A program made the position numbers and the translations under genes. DNA of 18,323 nucleotides from VGKU01 sp964388785. Its GTDB lineage: Bacteria > Patescibacteriota > Patescibacteriia > UBA9934 > GWF2-40-263. The DNA lies in NCBI GenBank assembly GCA_964388785.1, contig CAYMBX010000019.1, positions 1 through 18,323 of the forward strand, written 5' to 3'. The notes below the pieces were generated by a model, which made no database searches, was not told where the DNA came from, and saw only the letters and a program-made list of their open reading frames with translations. This document shows positions 6,124-12,759 of the stretch, piece after piece. How positions within the stretch are numbered: the stretch's first letter is position 1; each line of letters opens with the position of its first letter.

Positions 6124-6410
6124 AACTTACACCTGTTTCCGACCACCTCGTGGTCAAGCCAGTAACGGCTGAGGAAAAATCCGCCGCCGGAATCATTATT
6201 CCTGACACCGTCAGCAAAGAGCGTCCGGAACGCGGAGAAGTGATCTCCGTTGGACCCGGTCGCGAGCTTGAGAACGGTTCGCGTTCCACCATGGACGTGA
6301 AGCCCGGACAAGTTGTGTTGTTTAAGAAATATGCCCCAGATGAAGTAAAAGTGAACGGGGAAGAATTTTTGATCATTCGCATGGAGGACGTGATGGCAAT
6401 TATCGAATAA
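6120..6410 (+). CDS. groES: co-chaperonin GroES (HSP10)
   Basis: A 96-residue GroES, the heptameric lid of the GroEL folding chamber in the cytoplasm. It begins MKLTPVSDHLVVKPV, as family members do. The mobile loop is EEKSAAGIIIPDTVSKERPERGEV (about 18-41), with the GroEL-contacting hydrophobic triplet Ile-Ile-Ile. The end is GEEFLIIRMEDVMAIIE. I chose ATG 6120 over ATG 6087: the longer form adds 11 residues (MEFYDDLYIQF) not typical of the family and has no ribosome binding site. groEL starts 4 nt after the stop. Regulation is by the CIRCE-bearing promoter upstream. Confidence 0.95.
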   Translation: MKLTPVSDHLVVKPVTAEEKSAAGIIIPDTVSKERPERGEVISVGPGRELENGSRSTMDVKPGQVVLFKKYAPDEVKVNGEEFLIIRMEDVMAIIE

Positions 6411-6414
6411 ACAT

Positions 6415-8043
6415 ATGGCAAAACAAATTTCATTTAATGAAGAAGCGCGCAGTGCGCTCAAACGAGGGGTCGATCAATTGGCAAATGCGGTGAAGGTGAC
6501 ACTTGGTCCGAAGGGTCGCAATGTCGTGCTCGACCGCGGATTCGGGGCGCCGACCGTCACAAAAGATGGTGTCACTGTTGCAAAGGAGATCGAACTCGAA
6601 GACAAGTTCGAAAATTTGGGAGCGGAGCTCGTGAAAGAAGTGGCGAGTAAAACCAACGATGTCGCTGGAGACGGAACCACCACTGCAACGGTATTGGCGC
6701 AGGCCATTATTGCGGAAGGGCTGCGTAACGTCACAGCGGGAACAAACCCGCAGGCCCTTCGACGCGGAATCGAAAAGGGTGTTGAGGCTGTTGTTAAAGA
6801 AGTGAAAGATAAAATTGCCACACCGATCAAGGGAGAGGAAATTGAAAAGGTGGCGTCTATTTCGGCTAATGATGAAGAGATTGGGGCGATGATCGCCAAG
6901 GCGATGGAAAAAGTGGGAAATAATGGGGTGATTACGGTCGAGGAATCTCAGTCCTTTGGTGTGGATGTGGAAGTCGTGGAAGGAATGCAGTTCGACAAAG
7001 GGTATCTCTCTCCGTACATGGTGACCAATGCAGACCGGATGGAAGCTGAATATCACGATGCACACGTGCTTATCACTGACAAAAAGATCAGTTCCGTCCA
7101 AGACGTGTTGCCGGTTCTTGAAAAAGTTGCTTCAACCGGGAAGAAAGAATTGGTGATTATTGCGGAAGAAGTGGATGGGGAAGCCCTTGCCACGCTCGTG
7201 GTCAACAAGCTGCGCGGTGTGTTTCACACACTTGCGATCAAGGCACCAGGATTTGGTGACCGTCGTAAGGCCATGCTCCAAGACATTGCGATATTGACGG
7301 GAGGAAAAGTCATCTCTGAAGAAGTCGGTCTCAAATTGGAAAACGTCGAGTTGAACGACCTCGGACAAATGCGCAAAATTGTTTCAAGCAAAGAGCATAC
7401 AACGATTGTAGAAGGGCACGGGGACAAACAAGCGATCGAAGATCGAGTCAAGCAATTGCAAAACGAATGGAAGAACGCGACATCGGATTTCGAAAAGGAA
7501 AAGTTGCAAGAACGCATCGCGAAACTGTCCGGTGGAGTTGCGGTGATCAAAGTGGGAGCTGCGACCGAAACTGAAATGAAAGAAAAGAAGCATCGGATTG
7601 AGGATGCAGTCGCTGCCACCAAGGCCGCGGTTGAAGAAGGAATTGTTCCGGGCGGTGGCGTGGCACTCATGCGCGCCCTTGCCGCGCTCGATACGGTCTC
7701 CGTCGAAGGTGATGAACGTGTCGGTGCGGACATTTTGCGCCGCGCGCTTGAAGAGCCGCTTCGCATGATTGCACAAAATGCCGGAAAGGATGGTTCTGTT
7801 GTCGCGGAAAAGGTAAAAGAGTTAACCGGAAACATGGGATATAATGCCGCGACGGATACGTTTGAAGATATGGTGAAAGCCGGTGTGATTGATCCGGCAA
7901 AAGTGACCCGTAGTGCACTTCAAAATGCTGCATCGATTGCGATCATGATCATTACGACGGAAGCGGCGGTGACGGAATTGCCAAAGAAGGAAGAACCGGC
8001 TCCGCATGGAGCTGGAATGGGTGGAGGCATGGGAATGTACTAA
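6415..8043 (+). CDS. groEL: chaperonin GroEL (HSP60)
   Basis: A 542-residue GroEL, the usual length. ATP-binding elements are TLGPKGRNVVLD (29-40) and VAGDGTTTATVLAQ (83-96). The apical domain runs from about 190 to 375. GVAVIKVGAATETEMKEKKHRIEDA precedes VEEGIVPGGGVAL, the second equatorial region. The C-terminus is the Gly-Met tail (GAGMGGGMGMY) that projects into the cavity. Note that the tail is short and ends in Tyr. It pairs with groES in one operon and shares its heat-shock control. A strong terminator follows within 10 nt of the stop. Nothing suggests divergence from a functional folding machine. Confidence 0.98.
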   Translation: MAKQISFNEEARSALKRGVDQLANAVKVTLGPKGRNVVLDRGFGAPTVTKDGVTVAKEIELEDKFENLGAELVKEVASKTNDVAGDGTTTATVLAQAIIAEGLRNVTAGTNPQALRRGIEKGVEAVVKEVKDKIATPIKGEEIEKVASISANDEEIGAMIAKAMEKVGNNGVITVEESQSFGVDVEVVEGMQFDKGYLSPYMVTNADRMEAEYHDAHVLITDKKISSVQDVLPVLEKVASTGKKELVIIAEEVDGEALATLVVNKLRGVFHTLAIKAPGFGDRRKAMLQDIAILTGGKVISEEVGLKLENVELNDLGQMRKIVSSKEHTTIVEGHGDKQAIEDRVKQLQNEWKNATSDFEKEKLQERIAKLSGGVAVIKVGAATETEMKEKKHRIEDAVAATKAAVEEGIVPGGGVALMRALAALDTVSVEGDERVGADILRRALEEPLRMIAQNAGKDGSVVAEKVKELTGNMGYNAATDTFEDMVKAGVIDPAKVTRSALQNAASIAIMIITTEAAVTELPKKEEPAPHGAGMGGGMGMY

Positions 8044-8051
8044 AGAACGAA

Positions 8052-8078
8052 AAAGACGGGGTGCAAAACCCCGTCTTT
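8052..8078 (+). terminator. intrinsic terminator of groES-groEL
   Basis: Perfect 10-bp stem AAAGACGGGG (8052-8061) / CCCCGTCTTT (8069-8078) with a 7-nt loop TGCAAAA, ending in TTT. The A-rich left flank and T-rich right flank also allow termination on the opposite strand. Confidence 0.85.
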
Positions 8079-8079
8079 A

Positions 8080-8088
8080 TGTTATGAT
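8080..8088 (+). promoter_or_regulatory. extended -10 promoter (TG-T-TATGAT)
   Basis: TG (8080-8081), T, TATGAT (8083-8088), 9 nt before ATG 8098. It begins 2 nt after the groEL terminator stem and resembles the element at 3601-3609 over about 11 nt. The predicted leader is 0-3 nt. Confidence 0.6.
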
Positions 8089-8097
8089 AATGGCGTT

Positions 8098-8403
8098 ATG
8101 CCAACACAAACCGAAAAATTTCTTGCAGCGATCGGATATCTTGGAGTTTTGTGCCTTGTCCCGCTTTTACTTGAACGAAAAAGTGCGTTTGCCCAACACC
8201 ACGGCAAACAAGGTCTGGTGCTTTTGATCGCGTGGATGATTTTGTGGCTTGGGAATATCATTCCTATTCTTGGTCAAATCGTGTGGGTGCTCGGGTCCGT
8301 CGCGTTCATTATCCTGATCATTTTGGGGATGGTCAACGCCTTCGCAGGGCGTATGTGGGACATGCCGATTTTGGGCGCGTATGCAAAGCGGATGAAATTG
8401 TGA
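8098..8403 (+). CDS. Tic20/DUF4870-like small membrane protein
   Basis: A 101-residue protein resembling the DUF4870/Tic20-like family. The first helix is FLAAIGYLGVLCLVPLLL (8-25). It is followed by the family hallmark of a charged residue pair and a His/Lys-rich turn, FAQHHGKQGLVL (31-42). Helices follow at about 39-57 and 63-82, then the loop AFAGRMWDMPILGAYAKRM (81-99) typical of the family end. Its molecular function is unknown. It stands alone between the groEL terminator and prfB, with its own promoter and probably a leaderless mRNA. Confidence 0.8.
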   Translation: MPTQTEKFLAAIGYLGVLCLVPLLLERKSAFAQHHGKQGLVLLIAWMILWLGNIIPILGQIVWVLGSVAFIILIILGMVNAFAGRMWDMPILGAYAKRMKL

Positions 8404-8475
8404 ATATCTATCTCGTGCGGGTGGCCGACGACAGGACCCACTCAGACTGGTAAAAATAAGAACGTCAGTATTGAT

Positions 8476-9604
8476 ATGAAAGAATTCATCAACAAAATCG
8501 AAGACCTCCGGGTGCGCGCGGAAAACACCTGGAGGTCTCTTTGACCTCGACACCGTCAAAACACAACTCGCCTCTTTAGAGGTCGAGATGGCAGAGGCGA
8601 ATTTTTGGACTGATACGGAGCGGGCAAAACGTGTGAGCAAACATGCGTCGGCATTGCGCGAAGAAATTTCCACGTGGGAGGGGTTTTTGAAGGAAGTTGA
8701 TGAGCTTAAAGAAGTTGCGGAAATGGCCGAGGCGGAAAGTGAAGAGAGTTTGAATGAAGAATTGGATCGCAAATTGGATGTACTTGAACGCAAATTTCGC
8801 CGTTTGGAATTTACGCAACTTTTTTCGGGTGCCTATGACGATCGTCCGGCTGTGATATCGATTCACGCCGGTTCAGGCGGGACGGAAGCTCAGGACTGGA
8901 CGGAAATGCTTCTACGCATGCTCCTACGATTTGCCGATCATCGCGATTGGACTACCACCATTCTGCATGAGTCACGTGCGGAAGATGTGGGAATCAAAAG
9001 TGTGACATTTCGAGTTGAAGGAAGGTTTGCCTATGGGTATTTGAAATCGGAAGCCGGAGTCCATCGGTTGGTTCGTATTTCTCCGTTTGACGCGGAAAAG
9101 ATGCGGCACACGACGTTTGCGCTTGTGGAGGTGATTCCGGAACTTGATGAATTGGATGAACTCCAAATTGATCCGAAAGATTTGCGTATCGACACGTTTA
9201 TGTCGAGCGGGAAGGGAGGGCAAAGCGTCAATACCACGTATTCGGCCGTTCGGATCGTTCATCTCCCGACCAATATTTCCGTCTCTTGTCAGAATGAGCG
9301 TTCTCAGCAACAGAATAAAGAGACGGCCATGAAGATTTTGAAATCAAAGCTTCATCAACTTCAAGTCAAGGAGCGAGAAAAGGAGAAACAGCAACTGCGA
9401 GGAGATTACCAATCTGCGGAATGGGGAAATCAGATTCGTTCTTACGTGCTCCATCCCTATAAGCTTGTGAAAGACCATCGAACGGAATACGAAACAACGG
9501 ATACAGAGGCGGTGCTCAATGGAGAATTGGAACCGTTTATGGAAGCATTTTTGCGAAAACGTCTTGAGGAATCAGATCGCTGGGAGGAGGCGAATAATGA
9601 ATAA
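8476..9604 (+). CDS. prfB: peptide chain release factor 2, read through a programmed +1 frameshift
   Basis: RF2 recognises UGA and UAA stop codons and triggers peptide release. Frame 1 starts at ATG 8476 and encodes 22 residues (MKEFINKIEDL...TWRSL), then meets TGA 8542-8544. Shifting +1 at CTT (8539-8541) continues with GAC 8543 to TAA 9602-9604, giving 375 residues in all. In the full protein SPF, the RF2 stop-codon reading tripeptide, falls at about 202-204 (RISPFDAEKMRHT) and GGQ, the catalytic motif, at about 247-249 (SSGKGGQSVN), near the E. coli positions 205-207 and 250-252. Without the shift the only start would be ATG 8588, deleting the first helix. The epimerase gene starts 2 nt after the stop. 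Confidence 0.96.
8531..8545 (+). promoter_or_regulatory. prfB programmed +1 frameshift signal
   Basis: GGAGG (8531-8535) acts as an internal Shine-Dalgarno, 3 nt before the slippery codon CTT (8539-8541), then TGA and C (8542-8545). The spacing is the same as in the E. coli prfB site (SD, 3 nt, CTT TGA C). Low RF2 stalls at the poor UGAC context and slippage restores RF2 synthesis, an autoregulatory loop known for the family. Confidence 0.93.
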
Positions 9605-9606
9605 AT

Positions 9607-10539
9607 ATGCCTAAATACAAAACAGCATTAGTCACGGGTGGTGCAGGATTTATCGGTTCACATCTTGTGGATGCACTCATCCGTAAACGCATTCGGGTGT
9701 ATGTGATTGACGATCTTTCAACCGGTAATTTGAAAAATATTAATCCCAACGCCCATTTCACCAAGCTTTCCATTGGCAGCCCGCAGTTCATTTCGTATTT
9801 GAAAAAATTGAAACCGGAAGTCATTTTTCATTGTGCGGCCCAGGTAAATCTTCGTAATTCGTTGATTGATCCACCATCAGATGCGACGACAAATATTCTC
9901 GGGACGATTAATGTCGCACACACGGCAGCTCAAATCGGTGTGAAGAAGATTATTTATTCCTCGACCGGGGGTGCGCTGTATCCCGAGACCAGCAAGATTC
10001 CTTCGTCGGAAAAAATCGCTCCCCAACCGTCTTCACCCTATGGAATTTCCAAACGATGTGCGGAAATGTATTTGCACTATGAATATTTTGTGCACGGAAT
10101 TCCGTATGTCGCCTTAAGATACGCAAATGTCTACGGACCTCGACAAAATGCCAAAGGGGAAGCGGGAGTAATCACGATTTTTACCGATCAAATGGTCAAG
10201 GGGCAGCCGGTCACCGTTTTCGGAACGGGTAAACAAACACGTGATTATGTGTACGTGGACGATGTGGTGCGTGCGAATATGCTTGCGATGAATCGTTCCG
10301 TGATTGGAGAGTTTAACGTGGGAACCGGTCGCGAAACGGATGTGAACACGCTTTTTAAGAAACTGGCAAAACTGACTCACTATCAGCTCCCGGCACGCTA
10401 TACCCCTTTTATTCCCGGAGAAATGATGCGCAGTGCGCTTGATGCAAAAAAAGCGCGGCAGATGTTGGGGTGGGTGCCGAAGACGAAATTGGATGAAGGG
10501 TTGGAAAAAACCGTGAGGTGGTTTGCTGCTCAGAAATAA
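9607..10539 (+). CDS. NAD-dependent sugar-nucleotide epimerase/dehydratase (GalE-like)
   Basis: A 310-residue extended short-chain dehydrogenase. The NAD-binding motif is TGGAGFIGSHL (10-20), the acidic residue ending strand 2 is DDLSTG (35-40), and the catalytic set is SST (118-120) with YGISK (145-149). RYANVYGPRQ (171-180) and the late TRDYVYVDDV are typical of UDP-glucose 4-epimerases and related enzymes. It is slightly shorter than the E. coli GalE. The substrate is not certain: UDP-glucose/galactose or UDP-N-acetyl sugars are likely, and dTDP-sugar enzymes are less so. It sits 2 nt after prfB and would share its transcript. It may feed the polysaccharide assembly suggested at 3618-5824. 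Confidence 0.88.
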   Translation: MPKYKTALVTGGAGFIGSHLVDALIRKRIRVYVIDDLSTGNLKNINPNAHFTKLSIGSPQFISYLKKLKPEVIFHCAAQVNLRNSLIDPPSDATTNILGTINVAHTAAQIGVKKIIYSSTGGALYPETSKIPSSEKIAPQPSSPYGISKRCAEMYLHYEYFVHGIPYVALRYANVYGPRQNAKGEAGVITIFTDQMVKGQPVTVFGTGKQTRDYVYVDDVVRANMLAMNRSVIGEFNVGTGRETDVNTLFKKLAKLTHYQLPARYTPFIPGEMMRSALDAKKARQMLGWVPKTKLDEGLEKTVRWFAAQK

Positions 10540-10570
10540 CTCGGGTTGGGTGATAGGCCAACGGTTGGTG

Positions 10571-10619
10571 GACAGTGATTCTCTCAGTCTGCGGGCACTC
10601 GACTGAGAGAATCACTGTC
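10571..10619 (+). terminator. 19-bp perfect hairpin after the epimerase gene
   Basis: GACAGTGATTCTCTCAGTC (10571-10589) is the exact reverse complement of 10601-10619, with an 11-nt loop. It is the longest perfect stem I found in the window and lies in the 137-nt gap before tsaC. There is no T-run after the right arm, so it is not a canonical intrinsic terminator. It could end transcripts with help, protect the 3' end, or be a dispersed palindromic repeat. The remaining gap (10620-10676) shows no clear promoter. Confidence 0.6.
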
Positions 10620-10676
10620 TGTCAGGTTGTTTGGCTGTATTTATCCCATCCACACACCTAGTACCGAACAACTTGT

Positions 10677-11270
10677 ATGTCCGTTTCTCAATCGCAACTG
10701 AGAGAGGGGGTCGCGATCCTGAAAAAAGGAGGAGTGATTGTATTTCCAACGGAAACGGCTTACGGACTTGGAGCGGATGCGACCAATGCGCAAGCGGTCC
10801 AAAGGTTGATGGCCATTAAGGGAAGAGAAGGGTGGAAAACACCTCCGCTCATCGCGGCAACTCGAGATATGGTCGAGATGAGTGCGCAAATTTCGGATGT
10901 CTTGAGACCATATGCGGATCAATTTTGGCCAGGTCCGCTCACACTGGTTCTTCCCATCAAAAAAACAAGCCCACTCTGCACCGACGTGATCAGGGAAGGG
11001 ACGATCGCGGTTCGGGTGAGTTCACAGGAAGTTGCCCAAGAATTATCACGCGCACTCGGTGCAATGGTTGTTGCCACCTCCGCAAATCGCGCCGGTCAGG
11101 AAACGTGTTACGACATTGCATCCGTTCGCGCACAATTCGACGCACAACTTTTGCAACCAGACTTTTATCTTGATGCAGGACCATTGCCTCCACGTCCGCC
11201 TTCCACCATTATTGCGGAACAAGATGGACAGGTGGCGGTGTTACGCAAAGGAGAGATTTATGTTGCCTAA
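10677..11270 (+). CDS. tsaC: L-threonylcarbamoyladenylate synthase (TsaC/Sua5 type)
   Basis: A 197-residue single-domain protein of the YrdC/TsaC fold, making threonylcarbamoyl-AMP from Thr, bicarbonate and ATP for t6A37 modification of ANN-decoding tRNAs. Family motifs are GGVIVFPTETAYGLGADA (18-35), AIKGREGWKTPPLIA (46-60, the K-x-R nucleotide-binding pattern), WPGPLTLVLP (84-93), IAVRVSS (110-116) and VVATSANRAGQ (131-141). It lacks the extra C-terminal Sua5 domain. The sequence ends VAVLRKGEIYVA, a usual end for the family. It overlaps rsmA by 11 nt, so the two are translationally coupled. A strong hairpin stands between it and the upstream gene. Confidence 0.93.
   Translation: MSVSQSQLREGVAILKKGGVIVFPTETAYGLGADATNAQAVQRLMAIKGREGWKTPPLIAATRDMVEMSAQISDVLRPYADQFWPGPLTLVLPIKKTSPLCTDVIREGTIAVRVSSQEVAQELSRALGAMVVATSANRAGQETCYDIASVRAQFDAQLLQPDFYLDAGPLPPRPPSTIIAEQDGQVAVLRKGEIYVA
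11249..11253 (+). promoter_or_regulatory. ribosome binding site that fixes the rsmA start
   Basis: AGGAG inside the end of tsaC, 6 nt before ATG 11260. It supports the short start for rsmA rather than the upstream ATG 11032. Clear sites like this are rare in the window. Confidence 0.75.
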
Positions 11271-12018
11271 AGCGAAAAAATCGTTTGGTCAAAATTTTCT
11301 GGTTGATCAGACGGTTGTTTCAAAAATCCTTAAGGCAGCGGAAATAGAAGAAGGGGACAGAGTACTTGAGATCGGTCCGGGAACAGGTGTCCTGACTCGC
11401 GCACTTGTAAACGCAGGCGCTCACGTGACCGCGGTTGAAGCAGACAAGGATTTGATTCCGGGACTCCAAAAAGAATTTGGCGACAAGATTTTTTTAGTGG
11501 AAGGGGATATTTTTATGTTTAGTCAGCATGACGAGCATAGTTACAAACTCGTCGCAAACATTCCTTACAACATCACCTCCGCCGCTCTTGAACATTTTTT
11601 GACAACGTCTCTGCGCCCCTCGCGCATGGTTCTCATGGTTCAGAAGGAGGTTGCCGATCGCATCACGGCACAGCCTCCGCGTATGAGTCTCTTGTCGGTT
11701 GTCTGCCAACTCTACGCATCTTGTTCACGAGTGGCGATTGTGAAAGCAGGAGCGTTTCGGCCTATTCCAAAGGTAGATTCCGCGATTGTTCGACTCGATC
11801 TTTACGATTCGGGTCATCCTCAACTAGCCGGGTTGCATCCTGAAACGGTGATTGCAATTGCAAAAAAGGGATTTTCTTCAAAACGCAAGCAACTTAAGTC
11901 GAATTTAGGTCCGGAAAGCGTTTCCGTTCTCGAACAATTGGGTGTGGATCCTCGCATTCGTGCCGAAGCGCTCACGGTCGAACAGTGGATTGCGTATTCC
12001 CGACTCCTCTCCCGTTAG
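11260..12018 (+). CDS. rsmA: 16S rRNA (A1518/A1519-N6,N6) dimethyltransferase RsmA
   Basis: A 252-residue KsgA/RsmA enzyme that dimethylates the two adjacent adenines in the 3' terminal hairpin of 16S rRNA during late small-subunit assembly. The N-terminus is AKKSFGQNFLVD (5-16), motif I is VLEIGPGTGVLT (35-46), motif II acidic is AVEADKDL (58-65), the catalytic motif IV is NIPYN (100-104), and FRPIPKVDSAIVRLD (166-180) marks the linker before the C-terminal domain. I chose ATG 11260 for its ribosome binding site and motif-aligned N-terminus. The longer frame from 11032 runs through tsaC and makes a nonsense N-terminus. The stop is followed by only 47 nt, containing the next promoter. Confidence 0.95.
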   Translation: MLPKAKKSFGQNFLVDQTVVSKILKAAEIEEGDRVLEIGPGTGVLTRALVNAGAHVTAVEADKDLIPGLQKEFGDKIFLVEGDIFMFSQHDEHSYKLVANIPYNITSAALEHFLTTSLRPSRMVLMVQKEVADRITAQPPRMSLLSVVCQLYASCSRVAIVKAGAFRPIPKVDSAIVRLDLYDSGHPQLAGLHPETVIAIAKKGFSSKRKQLKSNLGPESVSVLEQLGVDPRIRAEALTVEQWIAYSRLLSR

Positions 12019-12045
12019 TTATCCATAGGTAATTTTTGTTCGTTT

Positions 12046-12054
12046 TGATATAAT
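12046..12054 (+). promoter_or_regulatory. extended -10 promoter (TG-A-TATAAT)
   Basis: TG (12046-12047), A, then a perfect TATAAT (12049-12054), 11 nt before ATG 12066. The predicted leader is about 4-5 nt with no ribosome binding site. It should drive the calcium-loop protein and the giant gene 1 nt after it. Confidence 0.7.
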
Positions 12055-12065
12055 GACACAAAGCT

Positions 12066-12758
12066 ATGGCGATTAAGCGCGTGCGTCACAGGGAAGCTCG
12101 AGCGCTGTCTTCGGAGCAAAAGGTTGCTTTTGCGCTTTTGTTGTTTTTGGGAATCGGAGGAATTTTTTTTGGGTTCCGGTCGTTCGGGAGCAATATTCGC
12201 CGTCCATTCGATTTGCAAGTCGCGCGTTATCTCAAGGGGGAAAAATTTTTGACAAGCTCCCAGAAAGAGCAGCAAGAACTTGAAGCGTCAAAAACGCGCG
12301 ATGTCGATGGAGACGGCCTGACTGATTACGACGAGTTATACGTGTATAAAACGAGCCCGTATCTTACGGATTCCGATTCCGACGGTTTTGACGACAAAAC
12401 CGAAGTGTTTTCTGGCAATGATCCGACCTGTCCCAAAGAGAACGACTGCGGGGATCAAGCAGAAATTTCCGGCGATCAAAATGAAGTATCCAGTCTTGTC
12501 GAGGCGTTCGGTTCATCAGCCTCCATTCTTCAAAGCGGACAAATTGATTTTGAGAAACCCGAAGACGTAGAAAACTTTTTCCGCCAAGCAACCCTTGAAG
12601 AAATTCGCAACGCGTTGAAGCAAGCGGGAGTTTCACAGGAACAATTAGATCAGATCACCGATGAAGAACTCATGGAGTTTTTCAACAGCACACTCAACGA
12701 GGCCGCCAATGAGGGGGCATTTGATGTGCTCGTAAAACCAAGCCAAGAGGCGCCGTAA
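12066..12758 (+). CDS. N-anchored protein with thrombospondin-3-type calcium loops
   Basis: A 230-residue protein with a basic N-terminus (KRVRHREAR), one transmembrane helix (about 19-37, VAFALLLFLGIGGIFFGF), and an outside region. Two EF-hand-like loops are visible: DVDGDGLTDYDE (79-90) and DSDSDGFDDKTE (102-113), as in TSP3 or dockerin-like repeats. A Cys pair (122, 128) follows and may form a disulfide. The C-terminal third (about 160-215) is acidic and helical (LEEIRNALKQAGVSQEQLDQITDEELMEFF), like a helix-hairpin protein-binding module. Its ligand or partner is unknown. It ends 1 nt before the giant gene, suggesting a shared transcript and a joint cell-surface role. That role is inference. 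Confidence 0.8.
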   Translation: MAIKRVRHREARALSSEQKVAFALLLFLGIGGIFFGFRSFGSNIRRPFDLQVARYLKGEKFLTSSQKEQQELEASKTRDVDGDGLTDYDELYVYKTSPYLTDSDSDGFDDKTEVFSGNDPTCPKENDCGDQAEISGDQNEVSSLVEAFGSSASILQSGQIDFEKPEDVENFFRQATLEEIRNALKQAGVSQEQLDQITDEELMEFFNSTLNEAANEGAFDVLVKPSQEAP

Positions 12759-12759
12759 T

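Noticed and set aside
7224..7835. 203-residue minus-strand open frame in groEL
   Set aside because: Ser/Ala/Thr-rich shadow of groEL, common in GC-balanced chaperonin genes.
8404..8460. Terminator between the Tic20-like gene and prfB
   Set aside because: Only GGGT/ACCC pairing with mismatches and no T-run; too weak. A TGG-TAAAAA box at 8448-8456 as the prfB promoter is possible but not convincing.
8542..8544. In-frame TGA in prfB as a sign of TGA recoding (as in Gracilibacteria)
   Set aside because: Several other genes here end in TGA, for example at 702-704, 1156-1158, 5822-5824 and 8401-8403, and RF2 itself is encoded.
8588..9604. prfB as a 338-residue gene starting at ATG 8588
   Set aside because: It would lose the N-terminal helix of RF2; the frameshift signal and the in-frame upstream 22 codons explain the full gene.
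11032..12018. rsmA with a 76-residue N-terminal extension
   Set aside because: The extension lies inside tsaC in another frame and has no family pattern; ATG 11260 has AGGAG at good spacing.
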